64,000 bases of DNA from Garicola koreensis (GTDB lineage: Bacteria > Actinomycetota > Actinomycetes > Actinomycetales > Micrococcaceae). Position numbers and translations under genes: made by a program. Below, in pieces: positions 52,030 through 63,541 of the stretch. The stretch covers positions 95,952-159,951 of the forward strand of contig NZ_JACIBT010000003.1 in NCBI RefSeq assembly GCF_014195445.1, given 5' to 3'. The notes beneath the pieces are model-generated. The model did not search any database. It saw nothing but the letters and a program-made list of their open reading frames with translations, and was not told the origin of the DNA. The first letter of the stretch is position 1, and each line of letters begins with the position of its first letter.

Positions 52030-53499
52030 GTGGTTCTCTTTTCACTTGTCGCATCCCACTCCGACCTTGATCTGGAGACCGTGGGAACACTCTCCTCAGG
52101 GGCAGCGAGCGTCGCTGGCTCTGTCGACCTGCCTGCCGTGACGCTGGCGACCTGCAACCGCTTAGAGATCTACGCGGAGGCCCCTTCGGACTCCCCGGAG
52201 GATGTGGCGGCCGGGCAGCAGAAACTTCTTCACGCCGTCGCCGAGGCCAGCGGGCTGGACAGCGAGACCGTGGCCGCATCCTTCAAAACCCTGATTGAGG
52301 ACGACGCCGTCAACCATCTGTTCACCGTCGGGGCCGGTCTGGATTCCGCGGTGATCGGCGAGCGCGAGATCGCCGGGCAGGTCCGGCGTTCCTTGGCGCA
52401 GGCACAGTCAGCCGGCACCGTCTCGGGCAACCTGACCAAACTGTTCGAATCCGCCACCCGCACGGCCAAGGACGTCGGCGCCAAGACGGTCCTGGGCACC
52501 CGCGGCCGCTCCATCGTCTCGGTGGCGCTGGACATCGCCGGCGATATGCGAAGCGAGCGGCCCGACTTCTACCGCGAGGCGAAGGCCGTGCTGATCGGCA
52601 CCGGCGCCTACGCGGGGACCTCGCTGGCCCAGCTGGCCGAACGCGGTGTGGGCGATATCGGCGTCTTCTCCGGATCCGGCCGCGCGGCAGAGTTCCTGCA
52701 CGAGCGCGGACCCTCGGCGGCCCAGTACGGATCCCGTGCCCGCGCGTTGGAGATGCATGAGCTCAGTCAGGCCTTTGCTGAGGCCGACCTGATCATCGGC
52801 TGCTCCGGCGGAAGCCGGCAGATCACCGCCGCTGAGGTGCAGTCGCTGGGCCGGCTCGATGAGCGCGCGCAGCCGCTGACGATTGTTGATCTGGCCCTGT
52901 CCCACGACTTCGACCCCGAGGTCGCCGAGCTCGACGGGGTGGAGCTGATCACTCTGGAATCGGTGAAGGTCGCCGCCCCGGACGAAGCCTCAGCCTCATT
53001 GGAGCAGGCCCACGCTGTGGTCGGCGATTCGGTGCAGCAGTTTCTCACCGAGCGTCGCGAGCGCACCGCTGATGATGCGATCGTGGCCCTGCGCAAGCAC
53101 ACCCAGCAGCTGCTGGACTCCGAGATGGACAAGGTGCGTAAGCAGCACGGCTGCACGGCCGCCGGCGATGAGGTCGAGTTCGCGGTGCGCCGCATTGTGC
53201 GCAAACTGCTGCACACCCCCACGGTGCGCGCTCGCGAGTTGGCTGCGGAGGGGCGCACCGATGAGTACGTCAGCGCCCTGCAGGCCCTCTACGGCATCGA
53301 GGTCTCCCCCCGGGAGGACTCCGTGCGGGAGGCTCCGGCCATGCGTCGTCGTGCCGAGGAGTTCTCGGCCGCCGAACTGGCTCAGATGGCCGCCTACCAG
53401 CAGCAGATCCCCGACGGCGGCTTCTGCCGCCACCACAGTGCCGGCGAGTTCGCCGCCGAACGCATCCCTGCCCTGCAGCAGCTGCGCAAGAGCGCCTGA
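52030..53499 (+). CDS. hemA: Glutamyl-tRNA reductase
   Basis: This 489-residue enzyme reduces glutamyl-tRNA(Glu) to glutamate-1-semialdehyde with NADPH, the first and usually rate-limiting haem step. The catalytic Cys is in VTLATCNRLEIYAE (about 40), GLDSAVIGEREIAGQVR holds the substrate-binding region, KDVGAKTVLGTRGRSIVS follows, and the NADPH-binding region is VLIGTGAYAGTSL. A helical dimerisation domain (about 330-430) is followed by an extension of about 50 residues with GFCRHHS. That extension includes a possible haem-binding CxxxH-like element and is longer than usual. The GTG start has no ribosome site and fits a leaderless transcript. Confidence 0.93.
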   Translation: MVLFSLVASHSDLDLETVGTLSSGAASVAGSVDLPAVTLATCNRLEIYAEAPSDSPEDVAAGQQKLLHAVAEASGLDSETVAASFKTLIEDDAVNHLFTVGAGLDSAVIGEREIAGQVRRSLAQAQSAGTVSGNLTKLFESATRTAKDVGAKTVLGTRGRSIVSVALDIAGDMRSERPDFYREAKAVLIGTGAYAGTSLAQLAERGVGDIGVFSGSGRAAEFLHERGPSAAQYGSRARALEMHELSQAFAEADLIIGCSGGSRQITAAEVQSLGRLDERAQPLTIVDLALSHDFDPEVAELDGVELITLESVKVAAPDEASASLEQAHAVVGDSVQQFLTERRERTADDAIVALRKHTQQLLDSEMDKVRKQHGCTAAGDEVEFAVRRIVRKLLHTPTVRARELAAEGRTDEYVSALQALYGIEVSPREDSVREAPAMRRRAEEFSAAELAQMAAYQQQIPDGGFCRHHSAGEFAAERIPALQQLRKSA

Positions 53500-53673
53500 G
53501 CGCTGCCTCCCCCGTCACGGTGGCCGCGCTGAAACTGCGCGGAACCCGGTTCCTGTGAACGTAGAGGCGCTGTCCAGCTGGCATGACGCCGACACTGATT
53601 GGAGAATCGTTAGGGTGAAGGTATTGGTCGAGCAGATCGATAAGTCGACCCCTACGTAAAGAAGGTGACGATC

Positions 53674-54735
53674 ATGCAGCTCGCAACACTTCGAGACATC
53701 TACGAGGCTGAGGAGCCGCTGGCCACGGTCTACATGCAGGCACTGCCGGTCAGTGCCGATGCTGAGCACGAGGTCCGCCTACGCTGGGACGCCCTGCGCA
53801 GGCAGCTGGCCGACGCCGGTGCGCACCAGGAGACGCTCGACGCCCTGGACGAGACCATCATGGACACTGAAGCCTTCGGCGCTGTGCAGGCTGAGGGACG
53901 AGTGCTGGTGGCTGGCCGCGATGGCCTGCTGCTGGACGAGGACTTCGACGCCACCGGTGAGGAGGGCGACCAGGCGGTGTTGGCCCCGGTGGCACAGCTG
54001 GGCGACTACCTGCGCCAGCGGCTGCGCTCCGTACGGGCCCTGGTGGTGCTGGTCGATCAGAAGCAGGCCACCATCCGGCGCGAGATCTTCACCTCCACTG
54101 AGCTGCTTGACAGCGGTGCTGAGACGCAGGTGCAGGGCTCAGCCTACGAGTCGGTGCACAAGCCGCGCGAGGGCGCGCTGCACCACCGAAGGATGCAGCA
54201 GCGGTCTGAGGACGCGGCCGCCATGAACATCCGCGACGTCAGCGAGCGGCTGCGGAGAATCAGTGAGCGGTGGCACCCGGATGTGATCGCCGTTGCCGGT
54301 GAGGTGCAGGGCCGCAAGCTGCTGCTGGATGAGCTGCGCGCTCCGCTGGCCGAGGTGGCCTATGAGATCGAATCGGGCGGGTCCGACGACGCCGGAGCCG
54401 AGGAGGCCATGGCTGATGAGCTGGCCAACCTGGCCCGCAGGATCACCGTTGAGCGTGTCACCGAGCAGACTGAACGCTTCGGCACCGCCGAAGGCAATGG
54501 TCTGGCCGTTCAGGGCGCCGAGGACGTCTTCCGGGCGGTGCGCCTGGGCGCGGTCGATACTCTGCTTCTGCGCTATGGCCAGCCGGCCCAGGATGAGGAT
54601 GAGCTGCTGCGTGCAGCGGCCGGCGTGGATGCCTCTGTTGCCCTCGTGAGCACGGCCGTGACCGATAATGTGGCCGCCGTCCTGCGCTACCAGGCACCGG
54701 TCGACGAGATGGATCACCAGCCGACTTCCGCCTGA
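53674..54735 (+). CDS. baeRF / Vms1-like (bacterial eRF1-fold) protein
   Basis: This 353-residue protein has a layout like Rv2629 of M. tuberculosis and other bacterial eRF1-like (baeRF) proteins: an N-terminal segment (LATLRDIYEAEEPLATVYM), a central RNase-H-like domain with VRALVVLVDQKQATIRR (about 125-141) and SERWHPDVIAVAGEVQGRKL (in parts), and an L7Ae-like C-terminal domain (FRAVRLGAVDTLLL, about 285-298). The family is thought to act on stalled ribosomes or peptidyl-tRNA, possibly under dormancy or hypoxia; biochemical proof is limited. The ATG is eight bases after GAAGG. A long hairpin follows the gene. Confidence 0.78.
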   Translation: MQLATLRDIYEAEEPLATVYMQALPVSADAEHEVRLRWDALRRQLADAGAHQETLDALDETIMDTEAFGAVQAEGRVLVAGRDGLLLDEDFDATGEEGDQAVLAPVAQLGDYLRQRLRSVRALVVLVDQKQATIRREIFTSTELLDSGAETQVQGSAYESVHKPREGALHHRRMQQRSEDAAAMNIRDVSERLRRISERWHPDVIAVAGEVQGRKLLLDELRAPLAEVAYEIESGGSDDAGAEEAMADELANLARRITVERVTEQTERFGTAEGNGLAVQGAEDVFRAVRLGAVDTLLLRYGQPAQDEDELLRAAAGVDASVALVSTAVTDNVAAVLRYQAPVDEMDHQPTSA

Positions 54736-54791
54736 GGGCAGTTCCAGCCGCTGGCTGCGGTCCACCTCGATCCGGCGGTGACGGTGTAGAC

Positions 54792-54850
54792 GAGAGCTCC
54801 TGTTCTGTGGTGACGTGATAGCAGACGTCCCCTGTTGAACAGGAGCTCTC
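54792..54850 (+). terminator. Long perfect hairpin after the baeRF gene
   Basis: Arms GAGAGCTCCTGTTC (54792-54805) and GAACAGGAGCTCTC (54837-54850) pair over 14 bp, and the 31-base loop contains a smaller GACGT / ACGTC hairpin. There is no U-tract on either strand. It probably ends the baeRF transcript before the monooxygenase gene. Confidence 0.6.
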
Positions 54851-54913
54851 CTCAGTAAAAGTCACCGAGTACCTGCTCGCTGCCATCACCCCTGCCCCGA
54901 AGGATCAACGGAT

Positions 54914-56092
54914 ATGAAGGCGCTGATCTGCGGAGCCGGCATCGCAGGACTGACCCTGGCGGTTCGCCTCGAGCACCACGGCTGGAATGTCACTGTGGTC
55001 GACCGCGCCGACACCCCGCGCCAGCAGGGCTACATGATGGACTTCTACGGACTGGGCTTCCAAGCGGTCAAAGCCATGGGCCTGGAGCGGCAGCTGCGCA
55101 TGCACGCCAGCCGCGTGGGAGAATTCCGCTACGTCGACAGCAATGGCCGCACCAGCGTCAGTCTGGACTATGACGTGTTCGTCAAGGCCCTCGATGGAGA
55201 CGTTGTCGGCATCATGCGTCCTGCACTGGAACGGATGCTGCGTCACGCACTTGGAGACGGTGTGCAGGTCCGTTACGGAACCACGATCACGCGGCTGGAC
55301 GACATGACGGCTGAGCTCTCTGACGGCACCGCCATGGAACCGGATGTGATCGTCGGCGCCGACGGCATCCACTCACACATCCGTGCGCTGACCTTCGGCC
55401 CCGAACGGGACTGTCTGCACTATCTCGGTATGCACACCAGCGCATTCGCCTTCCATGACCCCGAACTCTTCGATAAGGTTCACGGCCAGTTCCTCCTCAC
55501 CGAGACACTCGATCGTCAGCTGGGCCTCTATGGCCTCCAGGAGGGACACGTCGCGGCCTTCACCGTGCACCGGTCACCGGATGAGACCCCGCCCGATGAT
55601 GCGCGCGAGGAGCTGCGCGGTGAGTTCTGCGGCATGGGCGACCTCGTCGACCGCGCCATGGCACACTGCCCGCCGTCCACTCAGATGTACTACGACACCG
55701 TGGCACAGATCATCATGCCGCAGTGGACCAGGGGCCGCATCGCCTTAGTGGGAGACGCTGCCCATGCGGTCTCCCTCGTGGCCGGACAAGGCGCCTCGTT
55801 GGGAGTTGCCGGAGCCTACGTGCTGGCCGAGATGCTCGCGACACAAAGCTCGGTGCCGGATGCACTCATCGAATACGAGCGACGCTGGCGGCCAGTGGCG
55901 ACCGGGATCCAGGACGCGAGCCGTGAGCGTGGAATTGAGGTGTTCCTGCCCAGCTCGCCACGAACCTTGCTGCTGCGCCGCTGGGGGGTCCGGGCGATGC
56001 GGGTACCGGGTCTTCACCAGGTGATGGTGAGGTCGCTGGTCCCGAAGAGCCGAGAAACGATCACCGAACTCAGCGCACCGGCTCGGCGATGA
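54914..56092 (+). CDS. FAD-dependent monooxygenase (PHBH/TetX type)
   Basis: This 392-residue flavoprotein has an N-terminal GxGxxG FAD fold (ALICGAGIAGLTLAVRLE, about 3-20), the DG motif VIVGADGIHSHIR (about 140-152) and the GD motif GRIALVGDAAHAVSLVAGQG (in parts, about 275-294). These are the three markers of class A flavin hydroxylases such as PHBH, TetX and salicylate hydroxylase. The substrate is unknown; drug inactivation, aromatic hydroxylation or pigment synthesis are all possible. It stands alone between two hairpin-bounded gaps. Confidence 0.87.
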   Translation: MKALICGAGIAGLTLAVRLEHHGWNVTVVDRADTPRQQGYMMDFYGLGFQAVKAMGLERQLRMHASRVGEFRYVDSNGRTSVSLDYDVFVKALDGDVVGIMRPALERMLRHALGDGVQVRYGTTITRLDDMTAELSDGTAMEPDVIVGADGIHSHIRALTFGPERDCLHYLGMHTSAFAFHDPELFDKVHGQFLLTETLDRQLGLYGLQEGHVAAFTVHRSPDETPPDDAREELRGEFCGMGDLVDRAMAHCPPSTQMYYDTVAQIIMPQWTRGRIALVGDAAHAVSLVAGQGASLGVAGAYVLAEMLATQSSVPDALIEYERRWRPVATGIQDASRERGIEVFLPSSPRTLLLRRWGVRAMRVPGLHQVMVRSLVPKSRETITELSAPARR

Positions 56093-56120
56093 GGGGCTGG
56101 TGGCGACTGCCGGCGCACGA

Positions 56121-59441
<3,321 letters not shown>

Positions 59442-59453
59442 TCGGCACCTCTG

Positions 59454-60236
59454 ATGAGTTTCGCCAAACGCACCCCCGCCGCGCATCCGCAGGCCGCCCT
59501 GGTCGAAGCGGCCGGGCTGGAGTGGCTGAAGTCCGCTGAAGCCTGCGGCGGACCCGCCGTCGTCGCGGTGCTCGCCGCCGAGCCGGGGCTGCTGCGGCTG
59601 CAGGAGGTGACCGCCGCCCCGCCGAGCGCTGAAGCGGCCGCTGAATTCGGGGCCGCGCTGGCCCGCATGCACCGCAGCCTGGGCCCCGACACGCCGTTCG
59701 GCACGCTGGGGGCGGGCCACCCGGCGGACCAGCCGCCGCTCTTCGGCCCTGCGGATCAGCCGCTGCCCATGGGCACCGGCCAGCACCGCAGCTGGGGCGC
59801 TTTCCACGCGCAGCAGCGCCTCGACCCGGTGTTGGAGAGGCTGAGGCCGATGGCGTCGTCCTCGGATTGGAAGGTTCTGCTCGCCGCACGCGATCAGATC
59901 TGCGCCGGCGTTTACGACGACGAGGAGACCGCCTCGCTGATCCACGGAGACCTGTGGAGCGGCAATGTGCTGTGGAGTCCGGCAGGTGCGGTGCTGATCG
60001 ACCCGGCCGCCCACGCCGGGCACCGCGAGTCCGACATCGCGATGCTCCAGCTCTTCGGGATGCCGCACCTGGATGAGCTGCTGGGCGCCTACCAGCAGAC
60101 CGCTGCGCTGCAAACCGGGTGGCAGCAGCGCACGGCGGTCCACCAGCTCTTCTACCTGGCAGTGCACTGGCTGCTGTTCGGCTCCGCATACCGCGGCCCC
60201 ACGCTGGCCGCGGCACGGGCGACTGTCGAGTACTGA
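59454..60236 (+). CDS. Fructosamine kinase family protein
   Basis: This 260-residue kinase-fold protein has the phosphotransfer loop SLIHGDLWSGNVLW (about 162-175) and the metal-binding block VLIDPAAHAGHRESDIAML (in parts, about 181-199), both hallmarks of fructosamine-3-kinase-like proteins. They phosphorylate sugars attached to protein amines, leading to deglycation. The N-terminal ATP lobe is short, as in bacterial members. It directly follows the inositol-phosphatase gene (12 bp) in the ligA operon. Confidence 0.87.
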   Translation: MSFAKRTPAAHPQAALVEAAGLEWLKSAEACGGPAVVAVLAAEPGLLRLQEVTAAPPSAEAAAEFGAALARMHRSLGPDTPFGTLGAGHPADQPPLFGPADQPLPMGTGQHRSWGAFHAQQRLDPVLERLRPMASSSDWKVLLAARDQICAGVYDDEETASLIHGDLWSGNVLWSPAGAVLIDPAAHAGHRESDIAMLQLFGMPHLDELLGAYQQTAALQTGWQQRTAVHQLFYLAVHWLLFGSAYRGPTLAAARATVEY

Positions 60237-60275
60237 CCGTCCCGCAAGTGGCAGGTGGGCACTAGGGTGGGTGCT

Positions 60276-60674
60276 ATGAGTGAAGGACCGACGACGCCGG
60301 TGCGGGCAGATGCCTGGCTGTGGTCGGTGCGCATGTTCAAGACCAGGTCCGCTGCCACCGAGGCCTGTCGGGCGGGGAAGATCAAGGTCGACGGCGATGC
60401 GGTCAAACCGGCCACGAAGCTCTCCCCCGGCACGCGGGTGCAGATCAGTCGGCCCGGCTATGTGGTGATCCTGGAGGTCATCCACACCCACGCCAAGCGG
60501 GTCGGCGCCCCAGCGGCGCGCACGGCCTATGCCGACCACTCCCCCGAACAGATCAGACCCCGCGATGTCGGGCTGCCCCGGCGCGAACGTGGAACCGGGC
60601 GCCCCACCAAACGCGAGCGTCGCCAACTGGAGCGGCTGCGCGGCTACACCAAAGACCGCTCGGGTCTGCGGTGA
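60276..60674 (+). CDS. S4-domain RNA-binding protein (HSP15-like)
   Basis: This 132-residue protein has an N-terminal S4 domain (RADAWLWSVRMFKTRSAATEA, about 10-30, in parts, then AGKIKVDGDAVKPATKL) and a basic C-terminal tail (RRERGTGRPTKRERRQLERL). It resembles Hsp15/RqcH-associated S4 proteins (RqcP/HslR) that recognise stalled 50S subunits. It starts 39 bp after the fructosamine kinase gene. With the baeRF protein at 53674 and the C-rich candidate RNAs, several translation-related factors lie within 8 kb. Confidence 0.87.
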   Translation: MSEGPTTPVRADAWLWSVRMFKTRSAATEACRAGKIKVDGDAVKPATKLSPGTRVQISRPGYVVILEVIHTHAKRVGAPAARTAYADHSPEQIRPRDVGLPRRERGTGRPTKRERRQLERLRGYTKDRSGLR

Positions 60675-60756
60675 GTCTGTGACGTCGTCGAACCTTTGAG
60701 ATGATGGATCCGCTGACGCCCCAATAACCCTGCCCCGAGGATGAAAGGTCCGATTC

Positions 60757-61107
60757 ATGAGCGCACGTGTTGACTTAGGCCCGACCGATCAGCTGCCGGA
60801 GGGCGAAGTCATGCAGGTTACCGCCGACACGTCCGGCCACAGCGGCGATATCGCGCTGGTTCACGCCGAAGAGGGCGGATTCTATGCCCTGGACGATGAA
60901 TGTTCCCATGAGGCAGTCCCACTCTCCGGCGGGTTCGTGGAGGAGGACACCCTGGAGTGTCCCAAACACGCCTCGGCCTTCTGCCTCAAGACCGGGGTGC
61001 CGGAGACGCTGCCGGCCATCTCGCCGGTGAAGACGCATCTGGTGACCGTCGAAGATGGACATCTGATTCTGCACCCGGGGACTCCGCATCCTGAGGCGAA
61101 CTCCTGA
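60757..61107 (+). CDS. Rieske-type [2Fe-2S] ferredoxin
   Basis: This 116-residue protein has the Rieske ligand motifs DECSHEAVPLSGG (Cys and His, about 48) and LECPKHASAFCLKTG (Cys and His, about 68), spaced as in the small soluble ferredoxin subunits of non-haem iron oxygenases (BphA3/NirD type). The redox partner is unknown; no oxygenase component is in the window. The ATG has ATGAAAGGTCC upstream. It is the last rightward gene before copy A of the candidate small RNA. Confidence 0.9.
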   Translation: MSARVDLGPTDQLPEGEVMQVTADTSGHSGDIALVHAEEGGFYALDDECSHEAVPLSGGFVEEDTLECPKHASAFCLKTGVPETLPAISPVKTHLVTVEDGHLILHPGTPHPEANS

Positions 61108-61141
61108 CATCTGCCCCCTGACGGGACGCCTCCTGAGACCT

Positions 61142-61294
61142 GCGAAAAACTCACAGCAAATGTCCAGTTTCTATGGGGTGTTCCGTCAAGGTCGACCCCT
61201 ATATTAGTAAGTACCTCATCAAGGTGCGAGTGATTCAAAGCTCCCGGATCAGCGTTTCTGGCGTCCCCCTCACGCCGCTGATCCGGGAGCTTTT
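61142..61294 (+). ncRNA. Candidate small RNA, copy A (same family as 56121-56272)
   Basis: The core 61173-61294 starts with ATGGGGTGTTCCGTC, has two TCAAGGT units 35 bases apart, and ends in a perfect 18-bp stem (61237-61254 with 61276-61293) followed by TTTTC. The loop contains an inner hairpin GGCGT-CCCCCTC-ACGCC. Homology to copy B extends upstream to a shared GCGAAAAA at about 61142, where a promoter would be. It lies between convergent protein genes, so it is not a leader of either. The only frame runs through the hairpin without a stop, which argues against a peptide. Confidence 0.62.
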
Positions 61295-61335
61295 CTCATG
61301 CCCGCCGGCTTGTCGCCCGGGAGCCGGGAGACCTC

Positions 61336-62094
61336 TCAGGAGGAGGCAGGCACCGACTTGCGGATGGTCACATAGCTGAGCACACCGAACCCCAGAGTGG
61401 GCAGCATAAGCCATCCGGAGATGCTCAGTGCAGTCTGATTCTGGAGCCACTCCCACACGGTTCCCCACCCGTCGTTGACCGTCACCAGCATCACCGCTGC
61501 GGCGAGGACCGCCACTGTCCCCAGCAGGGCGGCCCAGAAGGCCAGCAGCCCCACCCGTTGGTAGAACATGGTCACGCCGAAGGCCAGCAGCATCAGCATC
61601 AGGCACACCACCGTCATCGCCAGGCCCGCGCTGAGGATGCCACCCGGACCCTCGGTCAGATAGGGCAGATCGAAGTTGTAGGCTTCGATTCCGTAGCCGC
61701 CGGTGATGTCTTCTATCCAGGCAGCCAAAGCGTAGGCAGCGCCGAAGCCCAGCGACAGGGCAGCGAAGGCGAGAAATGCACCGATGACAAAGACTCGGCG
61801 GCTGTAGCTCAGCGCCATGGAGAACGGGAAGGCGTGGGTGGCCGAATAGGCGGCCATGAAGACCAGGCACCAGAGCGCAGCCTGACTGGCTCCGGTGTAT
61901 ATCGGTTCGGCCGCCAGATCAGCTCCGCGGTCATCGACCTGGTGAACCCAGACCACGATCCCCAGGGCCAGCGCCCACGCCGCGACGAACACCAACACCG
62001 GCACGCCGATCATTGTCCCGGGGACGGCGAACTGCAGCCGGAAGGCCGCTGGCACGCGGGCAAAGCTGGAACGTTGTTCAGCGACGGCACTCAT
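61336..62094 (-). CDS. ABC transporter permease-like membrane protein
   Basis: This 252-residue protein has about six hydrophobic helices (for example VPVLVFVAAWALALGIVVW and AMTVVCLMLMLLAFGVTMF). It has the layout of the permeases that accompany GntR/YtrA-controlled ABC systems. It overlaps the upstream ATPase gene by ATGA and forms the third gene of a GntR-ATPase-permease operon. The transported substrate is unknown; envelope stress or antibiotic export is usual for such systems. Confidence 0.78.
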   Translation of the reverse strand: MSAVAEQRSSFARVPAAFRLQFAVPGTMIGVPVLVFVAAWALALGIVVWVHQVDDRGADLAAEPIYTGASQAALWCLVFMAAYSATHAFPFSMALSYSRRVFVIGAFLAFAALSLGFGAAYALAAWIEDITGGYGIEAYNFDLPYLTEGPGGILSAGLAMTVVCLMLMLLAFGVTMFYQRVGLLAFWAALLGTVAVLAAAVMLVTVNDGWGTVWEWLQNQTALSISGWLMLPTLGFGVLSYVTIRKSVPASS

Positions 62095-63005
62095 CGGGCC
62101 ACCTCCTGGTCCCCGGACTGCGGGTCTCTGGTCGTCAGGTGCACCACCAGTTGCTGCAGGGACACCGGCACGACGTCGACGTCCAGCTCGACCATTCGAC
62201 GCTGCTCAGTCTCAGTCAGAGCGCCCAGCACAGTGGTGCGCTCCATCCGGCCCAAGCTCTCCCGGCTGAGCACCTCACGATCTGCGGTGATCTCCCTGAC
62301 CGCATCCGCTCTGCCCACCAGGGTGACTGCGCGGCCGCGCAGCTGCTCCACCGGCTCGGTGAGCAGCACTCTGCCGCTGTCGATGAGCACCACGTTCTCG
62401 ATCAGGTGTGCGATCTCATCGATGAGATGACTGGAGAGCACGATGGTGCGGGGATGCTCGGCGTAGTCCTGCAGCAGCCGGTCGTAGAAGGTCTGCCGGG
62501 CCACGGCGTCCAGACCCATATACGGCTCATCGAAGAACGTGATATCTGCCCGGGATGCCAGGCCGATGATCACCGCGACCGCCGAACGCTGGCCCTTGGA
62601 CATCTTCTTGATCCGGGTCTTCTGCGGCAGGTTGAAGTCGCTGATGAGCCGCTCGGCCAAGCCCCAGTCCCAGTTGGGGAACGCCAGGGCCGCAGCGTTG
62701 AAGGCATGGCTGGCCTTGGCGTCGTCGATATAGCGCTGATCCTCGCGAACAAAGCAGATCCGGGGAAGCACCTGCTCGTTCTCATGAGGTCGCTGGCCGA
62801 AGACGTCGACCTCGCCCTCGCTGGGCCAGTCCTGGCCGGTGACGATCGACATCAGCGAGGTCTTTCCGGCACCGTTGCGCCCCAGCAGCCCGTGGATCAT
62901 GTCCTGTTGGAAGCCGACGGTGACGTCGTCCAGGGCTGTGGCGCTGCGATACCGGCGGGTGACCCCGCGGACCTGTGCTGCTGTGCCGGTGGTGTCGTAA
63001 CTCAT
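62091..63005 (-). CDS. ABC transporter ATP-binding protein
   Basis: This 304-residue ATPase has Walker A GLLGRNGAGKTSLMS (about 38-52), a Q-loop region CFVREDQRY, the signature motif KMSKGQRSAVAVI (in place of LSGGQ), Walker B ADITFFDEPYMGLD, and a switch His in VLSSHLIDE. The MSKG signature and the missing MDEAxR pattern match the YtrB/YxlF-like group linked to GntR regulators. The ATG is seven bases after AGGAG; a GTG two codons upstream is too close to it. It is followed by the permease gene. Confidence 0.9.
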   Translation of the reverse strand: MSYDTTGTAAQVRGVTRRYRSATALDDVTVGFQQDMIHGLLGRNGAGKTSLMSIVTGQDWPSEGEVDVFGQRPHENEQVLPRICFVREDQRYIDDAKASHAFNAAALAFPNWDWGLAERLISDFNLPQKTRIKKMSKGQRSAVAVIIGLASRADITFFDEPYMGLDAVARQTFYDRLLQDYAEHPRTIVLSSHLIDEIAHLIENVVLIDSGRVLLTEPVEQLRGRAVTLVGRADAVREITADREVLSRESLGRMERTTVLGALTETEQRRMVELDVDVVPVSLQQLVVHLTTRDPQSGDQEVAR

Positions 63006-63018
63006 CGGCACTCTCCTC

Positions 63019-63384
63019 TCACGTTGGTCGCTGCTGGTCGCGTTCGCGCAGCAGCTCTATGACGGTCTCGACCGAGAGCCCGATATAGCGGGCCTCGGCA
63101 AGCATTGGTGTGAGGTAGTGATCGGCGAATCGCTGGCGTCGCTGTGCGCGCAGAGTCTCCTGAGCGCCCTCAGCGACGAACATTCCCAGCCCGCGCCGCT
63201 TGATGAGGATCTCGCGGTCCACCAGCAGATTGATTCCCTTGGCCGCGGTGGCCGGGTTGATCCGGTGGAAGACGGCCAGCTCATTGGTGGATGGCGCGCG
63301 TTCTCCCTCAGCCAGGGAACCGTCCAGCACAGAAGATTCGACCTCTTCTGCGATCTGCACGAACAGTGGGCGTCCGTCCTCCAT
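63019..63384 (-). CDS. GntR-family (YtrA subfamily) transcriptional regulator
   Basis: This 121-residue repressor has a winged HTH at about 7-75 (LFVQIAEEVESSVLDGSLAEG, in parts; APSTNELAVFHRINPATAAKGINLL in parts) and a short helical C-terminus, the size of the YtrA subfamily. It heads the operon with the ABC genes 13 bp downstream and likely represses its own promoter until cell-envelope stress occurs. The ATG follows GGAGGTGAGCTC, a near-perfect ribosome site, which fixes the start. Confidence 0.9.
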   Translation of the reverse strand: MEDGRPLFVQIAEEVESSVLDGSLAEGERAPSTNELAVFHRINPATAAKGINLLVDREILIKRRGLGMFVAEGAQETLRAQRRQRFADHYLTPMLAEARYIGLSVETVIELLRERDQQRPT

Positions 63385-63443
63385 GAGCTCACCTCCTTCC
63401 GCCGGCGGGAATTGCACCAGTCTACTCTCACTTCTATACCTGA

Positions 63444-63471
63444 GCGGTTCACTACTTGACCAATGAACCGC
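63444..63471. promoter_or_regulatory. Candidate GntR operator
   Basis: An inverted repeat GCGGTTCA / TGAACCGC with a 12-base centre lies 60 bp before the GntR start and between the GntR gene and the divergent HAD gene. Position and symmetry fit the operator of the YtrA-type repressor. Confidence 0.5.
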
Positions 63472-63541
63472 GTAACTAAGTAACCATGATCCTGCAGATG
63501 ATGTCAACCCCTGGGACCTCGCGGGCACCTAGGATGGAGAA

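Noticed and set aside
61173..61379. Small protein beginning MGCSVKV in the candidate RNA (also seen in copy B)
   Set aside because: Start codons differ (ATG/TTG), the frame runs through the terminator hairpin without a stop, and substitutions include non-synonymous changes while the hairpin loop is invariant, so RNA conservation explains it better.
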